A stretch of DNA of 12,061 nucleotides from Rubrobacter sp. (GCA_016781775.1 JADDPR010000024.1:1-12061); one strand, 5' to 3'. Shown: positions 1-6,739, counted from the first letter of the stretch. Made by a program: numbers and translations. The notes: a model not told the origin generated them from the letters alone.

Positions 1-1664
1 CCCACGCGCTCGCCTTCGCCTTTATGGTGGCGGTTACGCTCCTGTCCTTCTTCCTCTCCCTGCGCGGAAGCGGCGCTGCGCTCTCCCTCATCGGGACCTT
101 AGGCGGCCTCGGCACCCCGTTCATCTTGAACGACGGCTCCGGCACTTTGGGCGGCCTCGTCCTTTACACCTGCGTCGTCCTCGCGGGGACCGGCGCGATC
201 CACCTCCACAAAGGCTGGCCGTCCCTCCTCGCCGTCTCCTTCGTCGGAGGCTGGGCTGTCTTCCTGGCCGGCTTCTGGAGCAACCCCTCCGGGACCACCG
301 GCCGCTACCCCGAAGACCCGACCTCCCTGCAGCTCGGCGTCGCCTTCGCCTGGGTTCTCTTCTGGATTGCCCCCGCCCTCCGCGAGGTCCTTCACGCCCG
401 CCACCCCGCCGGCTTTCCTTCTCCGACGAATGCCTCCATCACCGGCGCCACGCTCGCGCACGCCACCTCCGTCTCCTCCCCGCTCGTGGCGCTCGCGTTC
501 ACCCGGGTAATCTGGACTCCCGCCAACGAGACCCTCGGCCTCGTCGCTCTCGCCGCCGCGGCGCTCTACGCGCTCGCGGCCCTCGCCCTCCGGCGACTCG
601 AAGGGACGCGCCATGGGGCGTCCCCCGTATCCTTCACCCAGGCCCTCGTCGCGTTGCTCCTCCTGACGATCTCCATAGTCCTCGTGCTGGACGGCGACGC
701 GCTCCTCTTCACCCTCGCCGCGGAGGCAGCGGTCCTCCACCACGCCGCGCGGCGGCTCTCCAGCAAGGTCCTCTCCCTCAAAGCCCACCTTCTCTGGGCC
801 GTCGTCGCCACCTGGGTGGGCGGCCGTCTCATCATCGGCCTCCCAATGGACCCCTTCGCCGGGCCGGTCCCCGAGCCGTTTCTCGGCGCTGCCTCCCTCA
901 CGGACCTCGCGGTCATAGCGCTCGCGTTCGTCTCCACACGGGCCGTCACCCCACGCGATGCGGTCGCCCCTTACCGTGGCCTGGCGCACGCGGCGGTCGT
1001 GGCGTGGCTAGCGCGAGAGCTGCTTCCCCTGCCGGACGGCGAGACCTGGGTGCTCCTCTCCTGGGCGCTCTATGCCGCCGTCCTGCACCTCGTCTTCCGG
1101 CTGCTGCCGCGCTGGGGGACGGGGGAAGTTGCGCACGTCGTCTCCGCCGCCGTGGCCGTCTGGCTCGCCGCCCGCCTCGTCGGCGGGGCCGTCACGCCCG
1201 GCTACCCCGGGACCCCGATCTTCAACACCTGGGGCCTCGTGGACCTCGCCGTGATAGCGCTCTTCGCGCTCGCGGGCCTCCTGCCCGGCGCCGTCTCGCC
1301 ACACCATCTCGCGCGTGCCTACGCTCTCGTAGCTCACGTCGCCTTCCTCACGTGGCTGTGGCGCGAGCTCTGGATGCCGCCGGGCAGAGAGGCTCAAGTG
1401 ACGATCGCCTGGGGTGCCTACGCCGTCGCCCTCCTCGTCGCCGGGCTCCGCCTCGACCACGTCCCGCTCTTCCGGGGCGGCATGGCGACGCTCTTCCTCG
1501 TCGTCGGCAAGCTCTTCCTCGTAGACCTCGCCTCCATAGAAGCGGTCTGGCGCGTGCTCCTCTTCCTCGGCTTCGGTACCCTCTTCCTCGCCCTCAGCTT
1601 CTGCACCCGCTATCTCTGGCACCCGCGCCCGAACGGAAGCGCGAACATTCCCAACGACCCGTAA
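1..1664 (+). CDS. DUF2339 polytopic membrane protein (5' end outside the window)
   Basis: The frame is open from base 3, before the first ATG at base 24, so the N-terminus lies upstream of the window. The visible part is about 550 residues and almost wholly hydrophobic, with many predicted membrane helices separated by short charged loops. Two blocks are typical of DUF2339. One is the early segment SLIGTLGGLGTPFIL (about residues 20-36 counting from the ATG at 24). The other is the C-terminal block RGGMATLFLVVGKLFLVDLA followed by RVLLFLGFGTLFL (about 485-528). The distal part contains an internal duplication: residues about 283-362 and 397-478 share the pattern 'L.DLAVIALF......YR.LAH.A...WL.REL..P.....V...WA.YA'. 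The family has no established biochemical function; a multi-pass inner-membrane location is expected. No adjacent gene hints at a role, and the stop is followed by a gene-poor gap. Family assignment is fairly secure; function is unknown. Confidence 0.85.
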   Translation, partial: HALAFAFMVAVTLLSFFLSLRGSGAALSLIGTLGGLGTPFILNDGSGTLGGLVLYTCVVLAGTGAIHLHKGWPSLLAVSFVGGWAVFLAGFWSNPSGTTGRYPEDPTSLQLGVAFAWVLFWIAPALREVLHARHPAGFPSPTNASITGATLAHATSVSSPLVALAFTRVIWTPANETLGLVALAAAALYALAALALRRLEGTRHGASPVSFTQALVALLLLTISIVLVLDGDALLFTLAAEAAVLHHAARRLSSKVLSLKAHLLWAVVATWVGGRLIIGLPMDPFAGPVPEPFLGAASLTDLAVIALAFVSTRAVTPRDAVAPYRGLAHAAVVAWLARELLPLPDGETWVLLSWALYAAVLHLVFRLLPRWGTGEVAHVVSAAVAVWLAARLVGGAVTPGYPGTPIFNTWGLVDLAVIALFALAGLLPGAVSPHHLARAYALVAHVAFLTWLWRELWMPPGREAQVTIAWGAYAVALLVAGLRLDHVPLFRGGMATLFLVVGKLFLVDLASIEAVWRVLLFLGFGTLFLALSFCTRYLWHPRPNGSANIPNDP

Positions 1665-2201
1665 GTGAGGAAGGCTTAACAGTCTGCCCGCGCGTCACCG
1701 CCTTGCGGAGGATCGCCCGTGAGCAGCGTCGTCATGGCGGCGACGTTGCAAGCCTCGTAGCGGATTGGGCCCTCGCCTTCGCCTTGCTCGTCGTGACGGC
1801 GTCCTGGTTTGTGCCTCTAACCGCAAGATGGATGGAACAGGAGTCGGAGGTTCTGTTCTGGCTTGCGGCCGCTACGCTTCCCGGGTTTTCGCGCCGGCAG
1901 GTTACCGCTGTTGTAGGAGGGGCCCGGTTCGGAGGGCCGGAGGCGCGACCGTCGGCCCTCCTCGTAATCTTCACGGGAGGGGGATCCACGACCTGGGACA
2001 GCACGGGACACGGAGCGTTAAGGCGGAAAACTCTCCTCGCAGAACACCTGCTTGCAACGGAAACCCGACCTTTCGGCGAAACACCGGCCCCTTGTTTCGG
2101 TCTGTTATCCGCGGCCTGCCGTTCTTCCGAAACCTTCCATCTCCTTAACCGGGTCGCCCACCGTCCTGTTACCTGCGCCCGATAGGGTTCGGGACTGCGG
2201 C
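1665..2201. other. Gene-poor gap, possibly a decayed coding region
   Basis: No convincing gene is seen in these 537 bases. One plus-strand frame (TTG at 1703 to TAG at 2183-2185) has a hydrophobic stretch reading WALAFALLVVTASWFVPL followed by FWLAAATLPGF. It lacks a good start, and its wobble GC bias fades after about 1950. A GGAGG at 1708-1712 sits seven bases before GTG 1719, but that frame stops after 13 codons at about 1758. This would fit a broken small membrane-protein gene. There is a 9-bp stem (GGAGGGCCG 1931-1939 with CGGCCCTCC 1953-1961, 13-base loop) without a following T-run, and a 7-bp stem (TTCGGGA 2188-2194 with TCCCGAA 2206-2212) just before the next small ORF. Confidence 0.4.
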
Positions 2202-2231
2202 ATGATCCCGAAAAGGAAAGGCGGATCTGCG

Positions 2232-2465
2232 GTGAGCGAGCGGACGAAATCGGGGCTCGGGACAGCGAGCGTGGCGACGATACTCGGACCCCTGGGGGGT
2301 GGCATCCCCCGCGCGGCCCCGTGGGGCCCGACCGTCTTCCTTTTCGCCCCGCCCCTCCTCTTCGCGGCCCCTCTCGCCTGGCGCGACTCCCTCACCCTCG
2401 CCGGCAGCAACCGCCTCTCCGCAGGATCTGGCGCCCAGAGACGGCACCCCCAGAGGGCGGAATGA
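2232..2465 (+). CDS. Possible small membrane protein, 77 residues
   Basis: The frame starts at GTG 2232, preceded by the purine-rich AAGGAAAGGCGG about seven bases upstream. An in-frame ATG at 2202 is an alternative start. The product has two hydrophobic stretches, about residues 11-25 (TASVATILGPLGG) and 30-48 (WGPTVFLFAPPLLFAAPLAW), then a polar arginine-rich tail. Its TGA overlaps the ATG of the next gene as ATGA (2462-2465), the usual sign of translational coupling, which is the main reason to list it. Against it, two adjacent hairpins lie inside the frame (2294-2310 and 2315-2328), followed by a pyrimidine run at 2334-2344. The same stretch could therefore be a non-coding terminator region. 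No family is recognised. Confidence 0.33.
   Translation: MSERTKSGLGTASVATILGPLGGGIPRAAPWGPTVFLFAPPLLFAAPLAWRDSLTLAGSNRLSAGSGAQRRHPQRAE
2294..2344 (+). terminator. Tandem hairpins with pyrimidine-rich tail (rival to the small ORF)
   Basis: The first stem is GGGGGGT (2294-2300) with ATCCCCC (2304-2310), one G.T pair and a GGC loop. The second is GGCCC (2315-2319) with GGGCC (2324-2328) and loop CGTG. They are followed by GTCTTCCTTTT at 2334-2344. This looks like an intrinsic terminator region, but it lies inside a possible 77-codon frame, so only one of the two readings is likely to be functional. Confidence 0.25.
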
Positions 2466-2812
2466 GAAGACCGGTCACACGCGTGGAGAGGCCCGGTTAC
2501 ACGCTCTCGGTCTCTTCAGATGGGGGGACCGAGCGCCCCCAGGCCGCCCGGTTGGAGGTCCGCCTCCCGAGCGGTCGGCGCTGGCGTGCGAGGCTGCACA
2601 CGCCCGAGAGCGTGCGGGCCATCCTCGACGAGTGGAGTCGCTGGGGTGAGCGGCGAGGGGAGCACTCCGGACTCTACTTCTGGGCGCCCGGCGTGATCGT
2701 CGTCCGCGAGATCTCCCGGGAGGGCGTCGTAGCACTCGTCGAAGACCTCATTGCCGAGGGCGAGCTCGAGCTCGCATTCGTACCGGTAGAGGAAGGGGGC
2801 AGTGCCGCATAA
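2462..2812 (+). CDS. Hypothetical protein, 116 residues
   Basis: The start is taken at ATG 2462 because GAGGGCGG lies just upstream and the ATG overlaps the previous TGA. Upstream extension of the frame to 2321 gives only a proline/arginine-rich shadow sequence. The product begins MRRPVTRVERPGYTLSVSSD and is soluble, with no signal peptide or membrane helix. Residues about 14-45 look like paired beta strands (TLSVSSD, ARLEVRLPSGRRWRARL). Then come a helix (PESVRAILDEWSRW), a central strand (GVIVVREIS) and an acidic C-terminal helix and strand (VVALVEDLIAEGELELAFVPVEE). Codon use matches the neighbours and reading is clean to TAA at 2810-2812. I do not recognise the family, and no neighbour suggests a function. 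Confidence 0.7.
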   Translation: MRRPVTRVERPGYTLSVSSDGGTERPQAARLEVRLPSGRRWRARLHTPESVRAILDEWSRWGERRGEHSGLYFWAPGVIVVREISREGVVALVEDLIAEGELELAFVPVEEGGSAA

Positions 2813-2883
2813 GGACCATAACGGAGCAGGGCTTCCCGATCCCGGTCCAGGCGTTCCGAAAGCGCCAGGGGTGGTGTTCTGCC

Positions 2884-2945
2884 TGCCGAAACGGCACTTA
2901 TCCACAATATGTTGTGGATACAGGGGCTGCAACGGTGGATAAGTG
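2884..2945. promoter_or_regulatory. Cluster of three TTATCCAC elements, one pair palindromic (DnaA-box or NrdR-box-like)
   Basis: TTATCCACA at 2898-2906 equals the classical DnaA-box consensus. It faces TGTGGATAC (2913-2921, 8 of 9), giving a palindrome with perfect 9-bp arms (2899-2907 and 2912-2920) around TATG. A third copy, GGTGGATAA (2934-2942, 8 of 9 inverted), is followed by GTG, so 2935-2945 is an exact 11-bp inverted copy of CACTTATCCAC at 2895-2905. The central 16 bases, 2902-2917, also match the general NrdR-box pattern ACACwATATATwGTGT at 13 positions. A small TGCCG-AAA-CGGCA hairpin (2884-2896) abuts the cluster. The site lies between the 116-residue gene and the MIP18 gene. The repeats are plain in the sequence; which protein binds them is inference. 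Confidence 0.6.
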
Positions 2946-2960
2946 GAACGGGTGTAACAA

Positions 2961-2989
2961 GTTCTTAACGTGGGGCGTAGGGTTCTTAA
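2961..2989. repeat. Direct repeat GTTCTTAA, 21-bp period
   Basis: GTTCTTAA occurs at 2961-2968 and 2982-2989. The start-to-start distance of 21 bp is two helical turns, so both copies would face the same side of the DNA. The area is distinctly AT-richer than its surroundings. TTAACG (2965-2970), 16 bases, TAATAT (2987-2992) could also be a weak promoter. The arrangement suits a dimeric or tandem activator site, but no regulator is identified. Confidence 0.35.
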
Positions 2990-3018
2990 TATTGCAGATG
3001 TAGCGAGGATGGGGGCGA

Positions 3019-3068
3019 GTGGAAATGTATAGGGGTGGCTTTACAATTAGGTGTGGGACAAAAATGAT
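3019..3068 (+). promoter_or_regulatory. Probable promoter of the MIP18-family gene
   Basis: TACAAT at 3042-3047 is a 5-of-6 match to the -10 consensus and would start RNA near 3054, about 33 bases before the ATG. Its -35 position (GTGGAA, 3019-3024) is poor. A second overlapping reading uses TTTACA (3040-3045) as -35, a 17-base spacer and AATGAT (3063-3068) as -10, which gives a very short leader. Both would retain the AAAGGTGAGAG ribosome-binding sequence. Confidence 0.4.
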
Positions 3069-3086
3069 CTACACGAAAGGTGAGAG

Positions 3087-3389
3087 ATGCTTACCGAGGA
3101 GCGCGTGAGGGACCAGTTGCGCAACGTCATAGACCCGGAGATCGGGATGGATCTCGTGGAGCTCGGGCTGATCTACGACGTCGGCGTACACGAGGAGGGC
3201 CGGCACGTGGACGTCACGTTCAGCTTGACGAGCCCGATGTGCCCGGTGGGGGATATGATCCAGGAGCAGGTCGAGACCGAGGCCCTCTCTATAGAAGGGG
3301 TCGAGACCGTCAACGCCCAGCTTACCTTCGAGCCCATGTGGAGCCCGGAGATGATGAGCCCCGCCGCCAAGCTCTTCTTCGGCCGCTAA
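3087..3389 (+). CDS. MIP18/DUF59-family metal-sulfur cluster assembly protein
   Basis: This 100-residue protein belongs to the MIP18 (DUF59, SufT/PaaD-like) family, which assists iron-sulfur cluster assembly or delivery in the cytoplasm. It has the hallmark opening VRDQLRNVIDPEIGMDLVELGLIYDV, with the conserved DPE at residues 16-18. LTSPMCPVGD carries the single conserved cysteine, C52, thought to bind metal or cluster. Then come the VETVNAQLTFEPMWSPEMMSP segment and a short C-terminal tail. Length is that of a free-standing domain. The start has a good site, AAAGGTGAGAG just upstream. It stands alone, with no suf or paa genes in view, its own promoter region upstream and a strong terminator downstream. 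The target apoprotein cannot be told from context. Confidence 0.93.
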   Translation: MLTEERVRDQLRNVIDPEIGMDLVELGLIYDVGVHEEGRHVDVTFSLTSPMCPVGDMIQEQVETEALSIEGVETVNAQLTFEPMWSPEMMSPAAKLFFGR

Positions 3390-3410
3390 GCCGGGGAGAC
3401 CTTGGGGAAC

Positions 3411-3449
3411 AGGGGCGTCGGGGTGGGAACCCCGGCGCCCCTTCTACTT
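3411..3449 (+). terminator. Intrinsic terminator after the MIP18-family gene
   Basis: A 14-bp stem pairs 3411-3424 (AGGGGCGTCGGGGT) with 3429-3442 (ACCCCGGCGCCCCT). It has a single T.G wobble (3418 with 3435), a GGGA loop, and is followed by TTCTACTT. It starts 21 bases after the TAA. The stem is very stable though the T tract is interrupted, as often in high-GC bacteria. Confidence 0.75.
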
Positions 3450-3509
3450 GCCCGCACGCGCCTCCATCCTCTATCGCGCGAAACGCTCATATCGTAATAA
3501 ACTGCTCTT

Positions 3510-4477
3510 ATGACCTTGAATGGTTTCGCCTCTGGCCTCAAGTACGTGCTCGTTGCCAGCGCCCTGTTCCTGGTCTCGCTCGCGTCGTGCGCTAATGCTG
3601 GAGCCCCGTCGGCGGTACCGGCCAGGGCGCCCGACGAGGCGGGGGAGCCTGTCTGCCTCACGAACATCAAATGGGTGCTCAAGACGTTGAACGGGCGGGA
3701 ATCTGCCGGAGAGCCCTTCACCCTCAGCTTCTTCGAAGACGGCTACCTGGAGGGGGAGGCAGTCTGCAACTCTTATGGTGCGAATTACGCCTCCGGTGAT
3801 GGCTTTCGACTGTCGGGAGAGCTGAACAAGACGAATCTCGAGTGCGGCGCAACGACGACCGCGCGTCAGGACGAGGCCGCCTTTTTGGAGATCATGTCCG
3901 AAGCCGACTGCCTCGACGCGAGGCATGGTCGGCTGAAGATCGAGGACTCGGCGGGCGACCGAACCTTGATCTTCGTCCCCCGACCGCCCCCGCCCTCGGA
4001 CCTCGCACTCGACGGCACGGAGTGGGTGCTCGTTTCCCTGCACGGCTACCCCTCATCAAGGGCACTCCTGTCACCAGAGAGTTCGATGGCGAGGTCGCGC
4101 GCGGTCATGCGGGCTGCAACCGTTACGGAGCGCGGTTCGAGAGGGCCGCCGGCGGCGTGAAGATCCGGCCGCCCGACATGACGGACGTAGGTTGTCCCGC
4201 CGGCCTCGGGCGCCAGGAGGAAGCTTATGTAGAAGCCCTCGGGGAGTCCGTGGGGTACGAGTTACGTGGGAACCGGCTGGAGGTCCAAGGCGAAGGAGGC
4301 GAGACGTCTCTGGTCTTCAAAAGAAGGGAAGTGCGGGCCGCCAACTCCGCGGCATCCGGCCTGCCGAAGCGAAACGCGGAGATGGAGGGCGCTCTCTCCA
4401 ACCCCAATCCTTCGGTCCCGCGCGTCGAGGATTGCGCTGAGGTCCCGACCCTTCTTCCGGCGGCAGCACCGTCATGA
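3510..4477 (+). pseudogene. Lipoprotein with two META domains, frame broken in the second domain
   Basis: The ATG frame from 3510 encodes a lipoprotein signal peptide with hydrophobic core VLVASALFLVSLASC. The lipobox LASC puts the lipidated cysteine at residue 27. A proline/alanine-rich linker leads to a META (HslJ-like) domain, about residues 51-156, with IKWVLKTLNG, the CNSYGANY motif and a helix after QDEAAFLEIM. A second META domain opens with LDGTEWVLVSLHGY, but at Y180 the frame fails and runs to a stop at 4158-4160. The rest (AGCNRYGARF, DVGCPAGLGRQEEAYVEAL, TSLVFKR) is read cleanly one frame over, to TGA 4475-4477. One extra C in the CCCC run at 4049-4052 would restore a 322-residue protein (TAC CCC CTC ATC AAG). 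This is either a real one-base deletion, a sequencing error, or, least likely, slippage. No Shine-Dalgarno precedes the ATG; TAATAA at 3495-3500 may be a -10 for a very short leader. META proteins are envelope proteins, some stress-linked; the exact role is unknown. Confidence 0.85.
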
Positions 4478-4614
4478 CATATTCCCCCGGTGGCAAGCGC
4501 CCGTGCTCGCTGCCGGGGAACGGTGTGGTACTCGTGGTGCAGAACGATGGCGAACCGATCGATAAGATGCATCTCGCGGTGAATGAGGAGACGCTCCTTC
4601 AGCGGCGGTCTTAG
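4474..4614 (+). CDS. Possible 46-residue ORF overlapping the META gene end
   Basis: ATG 4474 overlaps the restored META-gene stop as ATGA and opens a 46-codon frame ending at TAG 4612-4614. The central part, VVLVVQNDGEPIDKMHLAVN, looks protein-like (a strand, a turn, then an amphipathic segment), unlike the arginine/proline-rich shadows elsewhere. There is no good Shine-Dalgarno, so coupling to the upstream gene would be needed. It could equally be a leftover of a longer gene. No family is recognised. Confidence 0.25.
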   Translation: MTYSPGGKRPCSLPGNGVVLVVQNDGEPIDKMHLAVNEETLLQRRS

Positions 4615-4755
4615 GGAGGGTTTGTCCGGATCTTGTTTGCCGAGTTGGAGGAAAGGGCCGGAGGGTGAGGGCGTGGGCCTCCGGGGCGATAACGGAGTCG
4701 TCCCCAGCGCAGGCGGATGCGGGCGTGATCGTAGTCGACGACAGGGGGAGAAGTA

Positions 4756-5160
4756 GTGGAAGTTCGTGAGTTGCCGGTTCGGACGAGCGAGCGCTACGAG
4801 TTCGTCTCCATCACCGAAGGGGTAAAGGAAGCCGTGCGGAACGCGGGGGTGGGGGAGGGCTTCTGCCTGATCTCCTCGACGCATACGACCGCCGCGATCA
4901 CGGTGAACGAGGACTACGATCCGGACGTGCCGCGCGACCTCGCCGCCGCGTGCCGGGCGTTGGTGGGGAACCTCGACGTCAGGTTCGAGCATGCGGAGGG
5001 GAACAGCGACTCGCACCTCCTGACGAGCCTCTTCGGGCAGTCGCAGCAGCTTCTTGTCAGGGGTGGGGAGCTGGATCTCGGCCGCTGGCAGGGCGTGTTC
5101 CTGGCGGAGTTCGATGGACCGCGCGAGCGGACCGTTCGCGTCGCCGTGTACGGAGCCTGA
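4756..5160 (+). CDS. yjbQ: YjbQ/UPF0047-family protein (secondary thiamine-phosphate synthase type)
   Basis: This 134-residue protein is a full-length member of the YjbQ family (TIGR00149), annotated as secondary thiamine-phosphate synthase because members can complement a thiE defect. The physiological reaction is unsettled. The conserved signatures are all present: SSTHTTAAITVNED (residues 40-53, H43), HAEGNSDSHL (79-88, with H79, E81, N83, H87), and GRWQGVFLAEFDGPRERTV (109-127). These polar residues line the family's presumed active site at a trimer interface. The GTG start at 4756 is supported by AGGGGGAGAAG just upstream and by alignment of the N-terminus with the family. No thiamine genes are visible nearby. 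The 141-base gap before it (4615-4755) holds only a weak stem (CCGGAGG with CCTCCGG near 4660-4685). Confidence 0.93.
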   Translation: MEVRELPVRTSERYEFVSITEGVKEAVRNAGVGEGFCLISSTHTTAAITVNEDYDPDVPRDLAAACRALVGNLDVRFEHAEGNSDSHLLTSLFGQSQQLLVRGGELDLGRWQGVFLAEFDGPRERTVRVAVYGA

Positions 5161-5288
5161 GTCGAATAAACGAAGCCCCCCGGGGCGCTACGCACGAGCG
5201 GTTATCTTGTATCATCAGGTTCTCAACGTGAGCATACAGTTGCTGGGGGTAGCACCCGCGCAAATCTAGGGGCTGGAGGTTCTGTTTT

Positions 5289-6686
5289 ATGGGCAAGTTG
5301 CTTAATGGAGGGCTCGCCGTCGGGGGGACCCTGCTCGCTTTTGGGGCATTGAAAAGAGCGCTCAATCCGAGGCCCCGATACGCGCCTTGGGAGAAGCCCC
5401 GCTACGAGGATTTCGAGAAGCGGGTCTGCATCGTCGGGGGCGGTTTCGGGGGGTATTCCGCCGCGACGAAGCTGACCGAGCTGACCAACGGGCGCGAGGA
5501 CGTGGGCGTCCTCGTTATCGCTCGCGACAACTTCTTCACCTTCTGGCCGATGGTACCCGGGATCGTCAGCAGCGACATCGACTCCCGTAACGTCGCCCAA
5601 CCCCTGAGGAGGGCCCTCATCACCGCCGGGGCCAGCTTCCGGCGGGCCAAGCTCAAGGAGATCGACCACGAGAACCAGAGGATCGTGACCGATGGCGGGC
5701 TGGACTTCCCGTACGATCAGCTCGTCATCTCGCTCGGCGGCCAGCCCAACTTCTTCGGCATCCCCGGCGTCGAGGAGCACGCCCTGCACATGAGGGGCGT
5801 GGAGGACGCAGAGCACATAAGGAACCGCGTGATCGAGCGCTTCGAGGAGGTCTCGTTGATGCGCGGCGAGGTCCCCGAGTCGAAGCTGACCTTCGTCGTG
5901 ATCGGCGGCGGGGCCACCGGGACCGAGGTCGCGTCGGAGATCCACACCCTCGTCCACGAGGCGCTCGCCCCCGACTACCCGAACATCGACCCGAACAGGG
6001 TCCGGATTTTCCTGCTCGAAGGGCTGCCCCAGATTCTGCCGGAGCTCGACCCGTCGTTGCAGCGCGCCGCCCGCACCCGTCTCTTCAACGAGCACATCGA
6101 GGTGATGACCAGCACGTTCGCCGAGGAGGTCACGGAGGACCAGGTCAGGCTCAAGGGCGGGGACGTGATCCACTCGGAGAACGTGATCTGGACGGCCGGC
6201 AACCGCCCGAACGTCGCCATCCACGATCTCGGCCTCCCCGTCGACGAGCGCAACGGGATAAAGGTCGACGAGTACCTGCGCGTCGAGGGCTTCCCCGGCA
6301 TCTGGGCCATCGGCGACTGCGCCGCCATCCGCGACATCCGCGAGGGCTTCGAGGGCAGGTACGTCCCGCCGACCGCTCAGGCCGCCGGTCAAGAGGGCTA
6401 CACCGTCGCGAAGAACATCCTCGCCACCCTCGACGGGCGCGAAGACGAGCTGGAGAAGTTCGCGTACAAGCCCCTCGGCCAGCTTGTCGAGCTCGGGAGC
6501 GACTTCGCGGTCAACGAGGTCATGGGGGTGCGCTTCTCCGGGCTCGCAGCGGCGATCTTCTGGCGGCTGGCCTACCTCGTCAGGCTCAACAGCCCGCAGA
6601 GCAAGATCCGCATCGCGGCGGACTGGATCTCCGCGCTCTTCGTCCGCCCGGCCGTCACGCAGGTTCGCGGGACCTCCCAGGAGTAG
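5289..6686 (+). CDS. NDH-2-like NAD(P)/FAD-dependent oxidoreductase
   Basis: This 465-residue flavoprotein belongs to the pyridine nucleotide-disulfide oxidoreductase fold and most resembles type II NADH:quinone dehydrogenases, which oxidise NADH at the membrane without pumping protons. A hydrophobic N-terminus (residues about 5-21) may be a membrane anchor or uncleaved signal. The FAD-binding motif VCIVGGGFGG lies at 46-55, the NAD(P)H motif VVIGGGATGTE at 203-213, and the second FAD motif GIWAIGDCA at about 337-345. PPTAQAAGQEG fits the AQxAxQxG quinone-site motif of NDH-2. The C-terminal FSGLAAAIFWRLAYLVRLNSP matches the family's membrane-contact region. GGAGG at 5275-5279 supports the ATG. 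It is a single-gene unit, with a 128-base gap before and pgsA's promoter after. Without a test of substrate, a related quinone or sulfide reductase is possible; the CxxC redox pair of disulfide reductases is absent. Confidence 0.9.
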   Translation: MGKLLNGGLAVGGTLLAFGALKRALNPRPRYAPWEKPRYEDFEKRVCIVGGGFGGYSAATKLTELTNGREDVGVLVIARDNFFTFWPMVPGIVSSDIDSRNVAQPLRRALITAGASFRRAKLKEIDHENQRIVTDGGLDFPYDQLVISLGGQPNFFGIPGVEEHALHMRGVEDAEHIRNRVIERFEEVSLMRGEVPESKLTFVVIGGGATGTEVASEIHTLVHEALAPDYPNIDPNRVRIFLLEGLPQILPELDPSLQRAARTRLFNEHIEVMTSTFAEEVTEDQVRLKGGDVIHSENVIWTAGNRPNVAIHDLGLPVDERNGIKVDEYLRVEGFPGIWAIGDCAAIRDIREGFEGRYVPPTAQAAGQEGYTVAKNILATLDGREDELEKFAYKPLGQLVELGSDFAVNEVMGVRFSGLAAAIFWRLAYLVRLNSPQSKIRIAADWISALFVRPAVTQVRGTSQE

Positions 6687-6703
6687 ATCGAGGTCCCCAC
6701 CCT

Positions 6704-6739
6704 GTCTCACTTGAGACTCGGCGGCAAAGGTGCTAGGTT
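6704..6739 (+). promoter_or_regulatory. pgsA promoter with operator-like palindrome over the -35
   Basis: TTGAGA (6711-6716), a 17-base spacer and TAGGTT (6734-6739), preceded by TGC as an extended -10, make a good housekeeping-sigma promoter of actinobacterial type. RNA would start near 6746, giving a leader of about 97 bases. The -35 lies inside a perfect palindrome, GTCTCA-CT-TGAGAC (6704-6717), placed where a repressor would block polymerase. The promoter call is fairly good; the operator is inference. Confidence 0.6.

Noticed and set aside
99..989. 296-codon minus-strand open frame opposite the DUF2339 gene
   Set aside because: It is low-complexity glycine/glutamate/arginine sequence expected from the antisense of a GC-rich membrane protein gene.
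2813..3086. The TTATCCACA gap as the chromosomal replication origin
   Set aside because: Only three boxes are present, and no dnaA, dnaN, rpmH or similar origin neighbours are in view.
4486..4525. Imperfect 10-bp stem as terminator after the META gene
   Set aside because: It has two wobble pairs, a 14-base loop and no T-run after it.
5223..6710. 495-codon minus-strand open frame opposite the NDH-2-like gene
   Set aside because: The composition (very rich in D, E, G, L, V) is the mirror of GC-rich codons, and the plus strand encodes a clear flavoprotein over the same bases.
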